Source: Pyrus communis (Eukaryota > Streptophyta > Magnoliopsida > Rosales > Rosaceae). From it: DNA of 64,000 nt. Each line of letters opens with the position of its first letter. Position 1 is the first letter of the stretch. The notes under the pieces are model-generated. The model saw only the letters and a program-made list of their open reading frames with translations, was not told the DNA's origin and searched no databases. Shown here in pieces: positions 45,721-58,123 of the stretch. Where the stretch lies: assembly GCF_963583255.1 (NCBI RefSeq), contig NC_084809.1, positions 7,363,501-7,427,500 of the forward strand. Direction: 5' to 3'. The position numbers and the translations under genes are program-made.

Positions 45721-48700
45721 TCAATCATCACTGAGATCACCCCACCTGACATTGTGCTTCGCAGCAAGATAATGCGGTCCTACAGGTCCTCTACTGCCGT
45801 AGGGGTAGAGCTCGGGAACAATCTTCTTCTGTTCAAGCTCCTTCAACAATGGTGTGAATAGTGACCAAGCAGCATCCAGCTCATCACTTCTAATGAACAA
45901 CCTTCGTTCCCCTTCAATTGCATCTAGGAGTAGCCTCTCATATGCATCTGGTATTTCTTTTGGATACCTTCACAAAGCAACCATACTCTTAATAATGCCT
46001 TCATTATGCAAGTGATTATTAAGCAGAAAAGTTAAAGAATTAGGGAAAATACTTTTACTAGTACGAGCATCCCCATTTGGTTAAGTGTTTACTAAATTTT
46101 AGTGGAGATTTAAGACCATTTCGTACAGCCTAATGCCTACGAGTATTGTACCTTGATCGGTAAAGCAAATTCAGGTCACTTCGATCCAGTCTCATTCCAA
46201 GACCAGGGACTTTGTTGTTGATCTTCAGATATATGGCTTCATCAGGTTGTACACGAAGCACAAGCTCATTTGTAGCCTTATCTAAATCGGTTCCAAAGTT
46301 CCTCTTATACAAGTTTCCCGGAACATGTCTGAATTGGACTCTGATCTCTGCTCTGGTTAAGTAATCATAGCGAAAAAATCAGGTTGCCCAAATATTTGCA
46401 TCTCACAATATGAGGGAATACGAAAATAAATGATCCTTAGGGAGATTAGACATTTCAACATACCGCTTAGTATGGAGAGCCTTTCCTGCTTTCATCAAGA
46501 AAGGAACTCCATCCCATCTGGCATTGTCAATAAAGAGAGCTGCTGCGGCAAATGTAGGGGTGAGGCTGTCTTTTGGCACAGTTGGGTCGTCTATATAAGC
46601 AGGATACAATTTGCTGCCCTTGCTGTGACCCTTGTATTGACCAATGACTACGTCTTCAAGCAGCAGTGGCCTCATTGACCGTAGAACCTTTACCTAAGTT
46701 CAGATCATCTCCCCCAATCAAATATATCATGATCAACTCAAAGGTGAGAACATTAAGGTAGGATCTCCATAACATTCTGGGATAAAATTTCTTAAAAACC
46801 AGAATTTTGACATAAAAGAGATCGGAAACAGAGAAATTCACCTTTTCGTTCCTAATGTCTTCAGCATCTAGGCTGACTGGTGTTTCCATAGCAAACAGTG
46901 CTAATATTTGCAGAAGATGGTTTTGCATTATGTCCCGTATGATCCCATACTTGTCAAAATATCTGGAAACGAGGTAATCACAGTCGGGTGATTGAATAAT
47001 TTAATGCCATACAACATTGTAGACGAAGAAACTCACCCTCCTCTTCCCTCTGTGCCAAAATCTTCAGAAAAGATCAGTTGCACATTACGAATGTAGTTAC
47101 GAGACCAGACAGGCTCAAAAACAAGATTTGAGAAGCGAAGCACCGATAGATTCTCGACAAGTTCCTTGCCCAAGTAATGGTCAATCCTGAAAAGTATTTA
47201 GAAGATCAAACTTCTTCATTAAAATCAAATAAATCTGAGTATTCATAAAGCATGAGAGAAAATTCACCTAAATATTTGGTCTTCAGCAAGGTATTGCTTT
47301 AAACATTTGGTTAGCTCCGCAGATGATTCGGAATCACGACCGAATGGCTTCTCAACAATTACCCTCGTCCACCCATTCGCGGAAGAAGCTTTAACGCTAG
47401 CACATCTGACCACATCCACAAATATGTTTGGAGGTATTGATAAGTAAAACAACCTATTTGACTTGCTTCCGGCCTGCAAAGGAGCACCATCCAAGATATC
47501 AAACTGTTTGTCATAAAACGTTAGTTTTTGTCGATGTACATCAATATCTGTCAGTTAAATGGTTGTTCATGACATCTACCAGACCACCATTATATATATT
47601 TTCAGATTAGTATCTCATAAAAGTAAGAAGTTGAAGCTCAGGCTCTTTATCTAGGAGTTTCTTCCCAAAGGTCGGTTCTCGGATATAAACTTTTAAGCTA
47701 GTCTTGGTCGATTTGAATCTATTTAAAGACAATTACTCTGTACATTCAAATAGTAATAAGGTTTCCTGCAAGATTTAATTTTATGCAATGTTTCTTAAAT
47801 GTCCAATTTACATCAACTTATCTAGTATTCGATGAGTTTTCTGCATGTACAAAACTAGCTCATATTAAACATACAAGAGAAAAAGATCTAGTACGCATTA
47901 CCTCCTTCTCAATCATCTTGCTGTCCAATTCTGCGAAATCTTCCTCGGAATTATATTGACCAGCATGGTAGAAGCATCTTTTCAAGAACTGATCCATTTT
48001 GTCCTCACAATTTTCCCTGCGAGTCATTGATGCACGCCAATTTGTAGATAACAGAAAGAATTCATGTAACCGCATGTTCACCGTTGCTTAGGAAGACAAC
48101 ATACCTCTTATCTATCCTGCAAGTCAAGGTTCCGCTAATCATGTTCCTTAGCTCTTCATCAGTCATTTGAGTTCGAGCATAACCAAACACCATGAAATTC
48201 TACACAAAGATATAAGCATATGGAACGTAGTTAGCCATTTGTTTGGTACGATCACCATGTGAAAACTGATGACATGATGAATACTGTAACCTCAGGTAGA
48301 CAATCTTCATAATAAAGAGCGAATAGCGCTGGAAATATCTTCTTCTTTGCAAGGTCTCCAGAAGCACCAACAACAGTTATGCTTAAATTAGATGCTACAT
48401 TTTCTGAATCCGAGATGGGAAAGGCTTTGCCACGAGGCTCGGTATATTCTTGTCCCAGAGTATTTCCAGCTGAACAAATTCCAAATACCAATTTTACATT
48501 GAGCAGTAATAAACCCAACAAAGAAAATTAACCAAGTAAATGAAAGCACAACAGATCGCAGACAGCTAAATGGAGCACCAAGATGAAAATTATGTGGATT
48601 CGAAATCCGAAAAACACTATAACTTCCAAAGCAAGTTATTTTACAGTCACTAATTGTAGTTTTTATTGCTAAAATTGTATGTATAAGCATTCAATCCAGG

Positions 48701-49188
48701 TTAAGTAGAACTCTAGAAGTATGATTTCCAGTTGTCAAAAGTGCTTTTCTGAAACTGGTCAGAAAAAGCATCATACATAATTGAAATTAGATCATGTCTG
48801 TCTGGTTTAATCACAATCCTAACCAATCAATCAATCAATCAAAATATAATCTTCTGAAAATTCACACTTTGGAAGCAAATCAAGCAAATAAACAAACTTT
48901 TTACTCAAACAATTAAACAAAAGGCCAAAAGGGGTAGCAAAAAATCAACAGAAAACCAAGAAACGAACCGTCATTGAAAGACACAGCATTGAGCGGATGC
49001 CCATTTGAGGATTTGAGCTGAAAGTGCTTTCTGGCAGGGATTCTGAGGGGAATCTGAGAAACCCATCTGGAGGAATGGGATTCTCTGAGCAAAGTGATGA
49101 ACTTTATGAAGTGGGGTGTCTGGTTTTTGAATGAAGAGGGAGGGAATGAAGTTGAAGAAGATGAACAGGTACTCAGGTGAGTAGCCAT
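45721..49188 (-). CDS. G6PD1: Plastidic glucose-6-phosphate 1-dehydrogenase, 10 exons
   Basis: Exons: 49188-48969, 48469-48291, 48199-48105, 48016-47902, 47473-47268, 47186-47037, 46962-46842, 46693-46464, 46352-46152, 45967-45721. All joins are in phase and give 587 residues. The enzyme oxidises glucose-6-phosphate with NADP+, the entry step of the oxidative pentose phosphate pathway, in plastids. A Ser-rich N-terminus of about 60 residues fits a transit peptide. Residues 108-114 are GASGDLA (NADP site) and about 272-280 are RIDHYLGKE (substrate/catalytic). Cys160 and Cys168 (TCRIDKRENC) match the eight-residue-spaced cysteines through which thioredoxin inactivates P1-type isoforms in light. 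No lesions were seen. G6PD1-type is preferred over other plastid isoforms because of these cysteines. Confidence 0.94.
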
Positions 49189-49240
49189 GCAATAGGGGAG
49201 GAGATGAAGCTCAAAAAAAATTGAGGAATAATTTGAGAGG

Positions 49241-49250
49241 AGTATTTATA
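49241..49250 (-). promoter_or_regulatory. TATA box of the G6PDH gene
   Basis: The minus strand reads TATAAATACT about 55 bases upstream of the ATG at 49188. Confidence 0.55.
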
Positions 49251-49505
49251 GCTTAGCTTTTGAGATAATGTTTTGTTAAATGAGTGATATCTGTGCACAC
49301 TTGGTTGGTTCAGTAGATCTCACATATCAGAACCATGCTTTGTTTATTTGGTTAGCAAAAGTATATAATATTATGTTGCACTTTTTGGTGAGATAACATA
49401 TTGGGATTATTAATATTAACCACTCCCCAAAGAGTGAGTAAATTTTTATTTAAAAGTGTTATTTGTTAGTTTATTTGGAGATTGGCTAGGGATGCATGCA
49501 TTTGA

Positions 49506-49652
49506 TTAGGGTGGTCCTATCACACACCCATTTTTACTTTTTATACATTAATTTTTGGTCGTTGAATAAAATGAATTGAAAAATATCAAAGTACAAAAAT
49601 TAATAAGAGTATGTGGAAAGTAAAAAGAGATGTGTGAGTAGCACCACCCTTA
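49506..49652. mobile_element. Tourist-like (PIF/Harbinger) MITE with TTA target duplication
   Basis: The element at 49509-49649 (141 bp) starts GGGTGGTCCTA and ends TAGCACCACCC, and is flanked on both sides by TTA. A 3-bp TTA duplication with GGG-type ends is diagnostic of PIF/Harbinger MITEs. Inner arms (CACACACCCATTTTTAC and its inverse) extend about 40 bases. Confidence 0.85.
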
Positions 49653-49860
49653 ATATGCACAAGATAACCGGCTATAGAAAGTGGAATGAGCAAAAGGAGT
49701 GACTCACTTTGTCTAAACTATATTTTGTAAATCATATAACGTGATTGTTGATGATTTGATTACTATTTAAGTATTAGTTAATGTACTTATTTGCTATTGA
49801 TGGCACATCATATGATCTGCAAAGATGATCTATAAAGTGCAACTTAACAAATAAATAATT

Positions 49861-50085
49861 AGGATCGTTAAAATTAAATGTGAAGTGAGTTTTGTAACCA
49901 ATCTTCATTTTTTGAAGAAAATGGAGATCTATCCCCTTAATAATGAAAAGAAAACTTATCCTAAAAATTTAGGATCGTTGAAATTCAATATGAAGTAAGT
50001 TTCGTAACCAATCTCCATTTTTTGAAGAAAATGGAGATCTATCCCCTTAACAATGACAATGAAACTTGTCCTAAAAATGGGCCAA
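49861..50085. repeat. 110-bp tandem duplication
   Basis: Units start AGGATCGTT at 49861 and 49971. Both contain GGAGATCTATCCCCTTAA and end at CTAAAAAT. Confidence 0.9.
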
Positions 50086-51046
50086 CTCTTAAATGCTTAG
50101 ACATCAAGGATTGTTGACCCCATTTTGGAAGTGACATATTTGGCCCATCCCAGGCCTCAGCCCCACACAAAGCCCATCCCTAACCAGCCTATAAGTTTGA
50201 ATTTGTTCTTACACAATTTGGATTAAGATAACGTTAGAGAGATTAAATTTGTAAACACAATTTACAAATTAACTGATGTATAATCAATAGAAATGAATAC
50301 GTTTATTAACGCTTAAATAATAAACTAATCATCAACTTCCATATTCTTTAGTTTCTCTATTTTTATCAACTAATTTAGTCTCTCTATCATTATCGTTACC
50401 AAAAAGATTGGATTAACACGTGGCAAATCCAAGTCACCGCAATGTGAACACTCACTTATGTTCCACAAACCTCCAGGCTCCAGACGTTTTCACACGGAAG
50501 ATTCAACAAACCTCCAGGCTCCAGGTTTTGGAGGTCAACCTTAATATCCAAGTCAATCCTAAAATAATTAGACATCCAAAATGATTAAGGATTTAAAATT
50601 TCTTTGTAGCACAGTACTTGTTCATTTTTTTCATTATAAATGACTGTCTTAATGTTTTGGATTTGTCTAGTTTTTACAAGGATGATTTATAAATAATGTT
50701 TTAAAATATAGACGGTTCAGATTGTCAAAATACATTACAAAGTAATCCCCCATAAAAACATGTGTAAAATATTATGTAAAAAAAATGGTGTCACGTTGTA
50801 ATAATAACTTTGAATTGGTCGAGTAGTCCATTTATATTATTTTTCTTAGTAGAATTTCAACAACGATTTTAATATTCCATCAAACATTAAAGTTCTTCTT
50901 CCAAAATAGCATAAAATGTTTTGAATGCTTTGAATTAAGGAATGGTTTCATAATTTCTTACCATTGAGATAATTATTGACTTTCATTACATGCATGCCTA
51001 ACCATATGCCGAAATTGAAGATATGCAATCTTGAACCAAACTAAAG
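50086..51046. other. Spacer, no gene seen
   Basis: A short repeat AACCTCCAGGCTCCAG occurs at about 50467 and 50511. Nothing else is recognised. Confidence 0.5.
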
Positions 51047-51248
51047 CTTCAATGTCCTGTCACTTAGTATTACGATTTAATGATATTATTTTTTACTTGT
51101 AAGTGAGAGATTTTAGGTTCGGTTCTCGCCAAATGTGAATTTAAACTACATTATTACTAGCTCATTGTAAGGCTAAGTCTACCCTCTCCTTAATATAGAT
51201 AATATCATTTATTTAAAAAAAAAGAAAAACAAACAAACTTGAATGTCC
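51047..51248 (+). mobile_element. SINE with 11-bp target-site duplication
   Basis: The body is 51058-51237. A B-box-like GGTTCGGTTCTCGCC lies at about 51118, the tail is TATAGATAATATCATTT and the A-run is 51215-51223. The flanks CTTCAATGTCC (51047-51057) and CTTGAATGTCC (51238-51248) differ at one base. Its 3' half matches the sub-repeat in the 16.5-22.2-kb array. Confidence 0.85.
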
Positions 51249-51835
51249 CATCCTTAAAATTAACCCTTGAAATTACTAGTCATCTACCGACCCACAAAAT
51301 GTTAAATTAAACCAACTGTTCAAATTCAACCATCCTTTAGTCAGAACTTATACTTTATGTAGGAAAAAACTTTTTAACGACCTTTTCAATTGTATGGCAC
51401 CAATAGAGAAAGTTACCACCTCAACAGATGTATCCTATAAAGTGAAAATTTTAAGATGAAATTAAATTTTTTCGCCTTCACAAAAAAATTTTGGATGATA
51501 TAGTTTTACTGTCATGATAATATTTCGTGCTAATAATACAAGAATATACATCACATGTTCTTATATTATTAACACGAATCGTCAGCGTAATAGTGTATTT
51601 ACATCGTAAAAATTTCTTTCCTTAATGAGAAAAGTCATAAGATAGCTAAAAGAACCACCATAAAATTTCACTTTTTGTTTTTGGAAAGACCATTGACTTA
51701 GTCTTGGTCATCAAAATGAAATATTAAAGTGGTAGTTGACTGAGTTAGGGTCTATACATCTGTGAAGGGCACCACTGCAAATTTGCAAAATATCAAAATA
51801 AGTTCACACACCAAAAGGTTATTATGTTCGGAAGG
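51249..51835. other. Spacer, no gene seen
   Basis: No frames or elements can be supported. Confidence 0.5.
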
Positions 51836-52012
51836 AGATTCTCTTCATATCTTTTTCATCATGATCATCGGATTAAGTGATCTGGATTTTTGAAATCTCA
51901 TTCAATGACTTACCTGTTTTGATTCCTTAAAAGATGTAATAATTTTTTACCATTAAATGATATTTGAAATATCCGAATCACTTAATCCAGTAGCCTTGGT
52001 GGAAGAGAGAAG
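51836..52012. mobile_element. MITE-like inverted repeat upstream of the DUF761 gene
   Basis: GAGATTCTCTTC, then CGGATTAAGTGAT at the left is mirrored by ATCACTTAATCC.. GAAGAGATCTC at the right. It ends about 35 bases upstream of the TATA box of the next gene, so it could supply promoter sequence. Confidence 0.65.
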
Positions 52013-52046
52013 AGATCTCTTTCCATTGTATTCACAACTCTATACT

Positions 52047-52054
52047 TATATAAA
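52047..52054 (+). promoter_or_regulatory. TATA box of the DUF761 gene
   Basis: TTATATAAAG lies about 165 bases upstream of the chosen ATG at 52215. Confidence 0.6.
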
Positions 52055-52214
52055 GCACCCAAAAGCTTCCTTCCTTGTCAAGTGCAAAACCAAAAGCTCT
52101 CTCTACTCACTAGGCCTCTGAGGCTCTGTTCAATCCTGCGATCAGATTTGATCACATTTGTGCACCATCTCATCGCGATTTCGGAAAACCCTTCGAGCAA
52201 TTTCTCCGATATCC

Positions 52215-52856
52215 ATGGATTCTATCAAGATTTCAAGCATCCAATCTGCAGGCCAATTCAAATTCAACCAATCCCACAAAGTGATCAAGTTTTTACTCTC
52301 TGTCTCAGTGCTTTCAATCTTGCTCTCTTACTCTTCTTTGATCTCTTTCTTTCTCCACTCCTTCAATTCCTTCACATTTTCTCTAAATTTCGATAAGAAC
52401 TACATGTTTTTACTTTGCAATGGACTCTTGGTGTTCATTGTGAAGAACTCCGGTCTCATTGGAACTTCTCCACCAGGAAGTTCCAATCTCACCAATGAAG
52501 AACACGATCTCAAGAGTGTCGAAAGCCGGAGAAAAGCAGTTGAATTGGCAGAAACCAAGGCAACAAAATCTCCAAAAGCGAAGGAAGAAGTTGTCAACGT
52601 CGAAATCGAGCAAGTGAAAGCAAGCGCAGATGAAATATTGGTGTCAGTAGAAGAAAAAAAAAGGGTTTTGATTGCTGCGGAGGAGGAAGATGAACGCTGC
52701 AGAAACAACTCTGTTGTGGTGGACGATCATGATTTGTATGAAGAGGAAGGGGTTGAAGTGCTGAGTGCAGAGGAGTTGAACAAGAAGTGTGATGATTTCA
52801 TTAGGAGAATGAAAGAAGGAATTAAACTTGAAGTCCAACAGTCAATCATGTTTTGA
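52215..52856 (+). CDS. DUF761/DUF4408-type small membrane protein
   Basis: The frame encodes 213 residues from MDSIKISSIQSAG to TGA at 52856. I chose this ATG over the one at 52158 because MDSIK-type starts are typical of the family and the upstream extension is polar and uninformative. Two hydrophobic segments lie at about residues 23-50 and 63-82. Then come a charged Lys/Glu-rich middle and the C-terminal signature EELNKKCDDFIRRMKEGIKLE (186-206), the DUF761 motif. Function is unknown; relatives are small plant proteins often induced by stress. Single exon; the DUF761 motif and the two hydrophobic segments are intact. Confidence 0.8.
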   Translation: MDSIKISSIQSAGQFKFNQSHKVIKFLLSVSVLSILLSYSSLISFFLHSFNSFTFSLNFDKNYMFLLCNGLLVFIVKNSGLIGTSPPGSSNLTNEEHDLKSVESRRKAVELAETKATKSPKAKEEVVNVEIEQVKASADEILVSVEEKKRVLIAAEEEDERCRNNSVVVDDHDLYEEEGVEVLSAEELNKKCDDFIRRMKEGIKLEVQQSIMF

Positions 52857-53259
52857 TATTTTCAGTGAGATCATAAGAACTAACAACTTAGTTTTATTAT
52901 TTGTAAAAGACTACTTTTATTTTTACTTGATGAATTTTTGGGGTATTGTTTCTTCTGTATTATTTTAGCCATGCCCCGGTCTGAGCGGGATAAAAATATT
53001 TGTATTATATTTACTGATCACATTAGATACAGAGATGTGACAGGCTTACATAAGTATGTTGGGTGAACTAGAAGATTGTGGTTTCGTGGAAATAAAGTTA
53101 TTTGTACCATATTTACTGATATAAAGATGCGACGTGCTTACTTAAGTGTGTCAATTTGATACATATTGGTTTGCCTAGCTGTTTCTCTGGCCTTTTAATC
53201 GTTTTTAGAGAGATGTATTTAATTGTGATTTTGAGGGATTTTAATTCTTTTAATGAATC
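52857..53259. other. 3' flank of the DUF761 gene
   Basis: Probable 3' UTR to about 53000. Two diverged copies of a block with ATAAA(A/G)(A/T)TATTTGTA..ATATTTACTGAT (52991 and 53092) form an imperfect tandem repeat. Confidence 0.5.
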
Positions 53260-53640
53260 TAGGGGTATTCAATCAGGATTTTAAGTGATTCTTTGAAATT
53301 TAAGGTGTATTCAATTAGAATTTTAAGATAATTTATTAAAATCCTTAGAAATCCAAGTGTATTCAATTAGGATTTTAAAGAAGTTCATAACATTCTATGT
53401 GTATTCAATTAGAAATTGATTTTAAAGAATTTGAGAAAGTTGAAGAATTAGAGAGAATTGGAGAGATTTTTTAGTGTATTTTAAGCATCTACAAATCTCA
53501 CCTCTTCTTATGAGATTTCGAGGGAATTGAATCAAAATTTTATATGGAATATCTACAAATCAATTAAACTCCATAAAAATCTATGGATTTTGTAAATCCA
53601 TTAAAGTCTCTCAAATTTTCAATTAAATACACCTCTTTAA
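53260..53640. mobile_element. Non-autonomous DNA element with GTATTCAATTAG ends
   Basis: GGGGTATTCAATCAGGATTTT at the left and the inverse of AAATTTTCAATTAAATACACCTC at the right form termini. Inside, GTGTATTCAATTAG recurs three more times at about 40-60-base spacing. No transposase frame. Confidence 0.6.
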
Positions 53641-55150
53641 TGTATATATTTGTCTGTCTCTCCATATATAAAATGATACTTCACATAACGAAGAATTTTA
53701 TTTTAATATACATTGTTAACTTATTTCCGTAATACCTTTAAGTTGGGGCATAATAATTATCTAACAAACTTCACCCCTAATAATAAATGGCTGATCTGAT
53801 TCCGCAAAATGTCTCACATCAAACAAATGGTTGGAGATTGGATAAAGACGGGGAAAGGTATTCACATCCCAGTCCACGTATGCATCCAAGGACTTCAATT
53901 AGTTCCAAGGACAGGCCCAAATTTGCATTTATTAAAAAAACCAAATATAATAAAACATCCTTGATTTCAATTTTTTCCATTGAATTTAATTTAATTTAAA
54001 TTTAATTTTATGGATATGTTTGATTCTTGCTCTTGCTTTATGTTTGTGCAATGTTTATCCCCAGCTTTGGAAGAGATTTTTCAATATGATCAGTACATGG
54101 AGTAGTACATCACGTGTTATTATATAAATGGTTAGATATGTATGCTAAAAAATTAATAACTTAAAAAATAAAATTTCTCACAACTTCAATTAAAATACAT
54201 GATGTACCATTTGTGTTTTCATCACAATTAAAAATTTCTCCAGCTTTGGAGAAGATACCAAGCAATTGCTCACTTGACTCTTGGTTTCCAGGTCTTTCAG
54301 AACAAGACAATTACTGTCGAACGAATAGTCCAATTCGTGCTAGACTTCAAATTTGTCTGATCATGCTTTGAATAAGACGCATTCTACCAGTCAAGAATGT
54401 GTGTATATGTAAGACGTGGATGTATGTGCTGTGCTTCGTCAAGCTACTAGAAACTCTCTTCGTCATTAGTTTGTCGGGTTATCAATAGTTTGTTATTTTA
54501 ATTAGACAATATGGTCCAAAATGACACATCTTAACTCGAATATTCAAATGAATACCGAAATCAATGCATGTTGGTCAACATCTGAAATGTGACAAAATCA
54601 TAATATGCAAATAATTTAAGTCTAAATATATGTCTGTAAACAAAACACTATTTTATGAATTCATATTATAAATTCAAGTCTAAATTAAATATATGTCCGA
54701 CAACGCAAGTCTGACAATAAAACACTATGTCGTAACTCTATATTCCAAATTAAGATCTAAATATATGTTCGACAACATACATCCGATAATGCAACACTAC
54801 TTTAATAATCCATATTCCAAATTTAAATGGAGAATTAATCATGTTTTGTGCCCTCCATCGAAACCTTGATGCTACAATCTTTATAGACTTTAGTTGCATG
54901 TGTACATGATGAGCTGTCCAGTTATGTCCATGGTTGGAACAAGGTGTGCATATTTTCTGTACTTTTTGGTGTTGATTTAGCAGGCACAAAGTGACCATCC
55001 GACAAAGCTTAGAGATCTTGACATCTTAACGAGCTTAATTAAGTGCATAATGGGATGCACAACATTCTCATAAGGTGAGCATACAAGTCACAAGAAACAA
55101 GACACAAACTGCACTGCACCACCAACTAACTATGCATCGCCATTTACTAA
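53641..55150. other. Spacer with a degenerate threefold repeat at 54617-54825
   Basis: Blocks starting AAGTCTAAAT / AAGATCTAAAT with ATATGTC(T/C)G and AACACTA recur three times (about 60-78 bp). The short frame at 53787 has no homology that I recognise. Confidence 0.5.
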
Positions 55151-55199
55151 CATGATATCTATTTCATCAAAATCGTCTTATTCTTGTCTGATTTTCTCG

Positions 55200-55640
55200 T
55201 CATGTGTTGTTATCGTCGGAGAAAATTGTAGTAATAGTCTGTCAATTTTAACCTATTTAAAGCAATGGTCCTTTAACTTAATTAACTCATCAAAACGTAC
55301 AACTATGTTCTTTTCGTTAACTCCGTCAGAATTCCGTCAAAATGAGTCATATTGGAATGACCATTGCTACAATTGGGTTAAAGTTGAGAGGTCATTTCTC
55401 CAATTGAGTTAAAGTTGAGGGACTATTGCTACAATTTTTCTCATTTGGGTTTTCATATTTGCTCTTTGATTAGCCTCACGTGTGTGACTCGTAACTCATT
55501 TTGACATAAGTTTTAACAGAGTTGACGAAAATGACCATATCTATACATTTTGATGGGCAAAAAGACCAATGATCACGAATTTAGGTGAGATGCATTCCTC
55601 CAATTGGATCAAAACTTAAAAGACTATTGTTACACTTTCC
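55200..55640. mobile_element. Nested MITE-like inverted repeats (pentatricopeptide-free, non-coding)
   Basis: GAAAATTGTAGTAATAGTC with CAATTTTAACC at the left is inverted at GTTAAAGTTGAGGGACTATTGCTACAATTTTTC (written here as two motifs: AAAGTTGAGGGACTATTG and CTACAATTTTTC). A related arm (CCAATTGGATCAAAACTT, GACTATTGTTACA) lies at 55598-55635, so two related elements overlap or are nested. Confidence 0.5.
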
Positions 55641-55977
55641 TCTTACCGTCACACGCAATATTAATAAGGTCTATTTCTCATGTCACCTAATATTACCTTC
55701 AACCCAATATATAATTTCATTACGACCCCCATTTCCCTTTTTGAATTGAGAAAAAAAAAATTGATGGGAATCAGAAAAAGGATGAAAAAAAGGGCAGAGA
55801 GAGCATAATGAGAGTGAAATTGACTTGGCACTCGATTTGGTTTCCTTGGGGGCAAGCACTCACAAATATTGCAATTAAAAACAACGGTGGAGTGGGAGAC
55901 ATTAAACACGACAACCCCAATCAGACGTTTTCTTGTGTGGCTTCATATAAAATAATGCCATGGCCACATGATTAGTT

Positions 55978-56160
55978 AGTTTAGTACTATAACGTCTTCA
56001 CTCAGATTCGAGGAGGTCTCGTGTTTGAATCATACGGATAAAAAAAAATATAATATTATGAATTCGATATTAAAACATAATTCATTAGAACTTATCGGAT
56101 GACTTAATATACATTGTAATAGTACTTTTATAAATATCCTATCGTTTATGAAAAAATTAA
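55978..56160 (+). mobile_element. SINE-like element
   Basis: TTAGTACTATAACGTCTTC (A-box region), GAGGTCTCGTGTTTGAATC (B-box-like) and a 3' end TCCTATCGTTTATGAAAA resemble the SINE at 4255. The A-tail is short and a target duplication was not found. Confidence 0.5.
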
Positions 56161-56699
56161 AACTACAAATTTGAAATTTTCATTGACTTGGTAGTCCAAT
56201 CCAATGAACAGAGATCCTTTCCGGATCTTTGTGTCCAAAGATGAAAGAGCATGTTATCTGAGCTGTTGAAAAGAAAATGAAATCCGAACTCTTAATTTAT
56301 ATGACATGAGTCAATAGAAATGACCAATTAAGACTGCAAAGAAAACATTGAATTGGTGAAAGCAGTGCTTGTCGTTTGGCAACGAAGGACATTGAATTTT
56401 ATATAAGAACCTACAGATACTTTCAAAATTTTAGTGACCCCATTCTGCAATAATGTGCGATGAGAAAGTCTTTGTTCATATGCCGTGGTCATTGTTGTGT
56501 TTCAAACCAATGATGTAACCTGCTGAAGCTTTAATTGAAGAATATTTACAAAGAAGCAGCATTTTTTACCATCGTCGATTTTTTTTTATTTTTTATTTTG
56601 CATGACGTTTGTTTTTTATTCTCATTAACATTAATATCGTATGTTCTATAAATGACATATCAACATTATTACATTCATTCTTTATTAGAAAATTGACGT

Positions 56700-56885
56700 C
56701 CGTTTCATAGCGAGACTGTCACATTTCCCAGGCTCTTACCTCGCATTCGTGTGCTTAACCATTTTTAGATTTTAATTTATTTATATTTTATACATTATCG
56801 CATTTATAGCTTCGTCGCCTTCTAAATGTCGGCCAGCACGGCTCGATTTGGAATCCTAGTAGATATTCTAGGTCGGGATGTGCCA
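56700..56885 (+). mobile_element. LTR terminus remnant related to the LTR at 1-1904
   Basis: The end AGGTCGGGATGTGCCA with the upstream TCGGCCAGCACGG resembles the end of the first LTR (TCGACCAGCACGTG, GGTCGGGGCGTGTCA). Only about 190 bases remain. Confidence 0.55.
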
Positions 56886-57288
56886 GAGACACATTCCGAC
56901 AATACATGATTAAATAGTGGACGGAAACTGCATTTATGTAGGATATCAAGACAACATCACGATATTGAGGAAATTAGAAACGTCGCGTCTGCAATCCGGC
57001 CATCAAGTCATTGTCAATGCAGAAAATTAAATTGAGGTCGGTGAACTCCATTTGTCCCAATATACACTGGAAGGTGACTTATCTTAGAATGCACCTTACA
57101 ATTTACATTATTTTCCGATAAGAAAGTGATTTCCTTCCGCACACCATTTTCGTTCCATGCACTCCTGTTTTTATTTATGGTCATTGATTAATTGATTCAG
57201 AGGAGGATCAAGATGCATAAATAAATATGCATGTGCAGAAGACGAAAAAAGTGTGCAGAAATAATTTTCCTCATATGTATTATGTTTT
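56886..57288. other. Spacer, no gene seen
   Basis: Nothing recognised. Confidence 0.5.
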
Positions 57289-57824
57289 GGCTTAAAGGTC
57301 AAAATGGTCTCTGTGTTGTAGTCATATGGTCAATTTAGTTCCCGTGTTTTCAATTTGGCCAATTTAATCATTGTGTTTATCTCGATTAGCCAATTAAGGA
57401 CATTTCATTCAATATATGTTAAAAAATTCATAAGAAAAATTATAAGAGATACAATTACCCTTTCTCTTTACAAAAATGCAAATTAATGAGAAATAACACA
57501 AATAAGAGAAAAAAAAACTTCAAATTTGAAAAATTATTAAGGTTATGACATAGAAAAGAGAGGGAAATAATGTTAGGAAGGAAGTCGGAGTGTTGGGAGG
57601 AGAATAATTTTTCTTTTATTTTTAAATTTTATTAAATATTGTAAATCAAATAAATAATTATATAACTAAGTTTATAATAATTTATGAATTTTTTTACAAA
57701 TATTAGATGGAAATTTCCTTAATTGGCTCACGAAGATAAACACAAGAACCGAATTGGCCAAATTGAAAACACAGAGACTAAATTGACTCTGACTAAAACA
57801 CAGGACCATTATAACATTTAAGCC
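57289..57824. mobile_element. 536-bp long-TIR element (MULE-type MITE)
   Basis: GGCTTAAAGGTCAAAATGGTC, then GTTTTCAATTTGGCCAATTT and AGCCAATTAAGGA.. at the left are repeated inverted up to AAGCC at 57824. The arms are about 150 bases and diverged, and the centre is AT-rich. Long TIRs without a transposase suggest a Mutator-like non-autonomous element. No target duplication was confirmed. Confidence 0.75.
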
Positions 57825-58123
57825 TTATATTTTTGGAAACAAGGCAACTTTATCACTAAACAAATTTACAAGGAAAAAGCCGGATTACAACCGCTGCTGT
57901 TGGAAGGACATCTACCGAACAGCCGGAACTAAATAACACTGAAAATTTGACACCCATCCAGACAATTTGAGCTGACCGGGGTTGATAAAAATTCTGTATT
58001 CATGTCTCCAAAATTTGTATACAAATGTTCGAGAGCGAGCTTATTGATTTTAGTCACTACAATTTGATGCCTTCCACACCACCACATTTCATACACAGAG
58101 TTGAATCTTATGAACAAAGACGA

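Noticed and set aside
53787..53999. 70-residue frame
   Set aside because: It is short and AT-rich at the end, with no recognisable motif or promoter.
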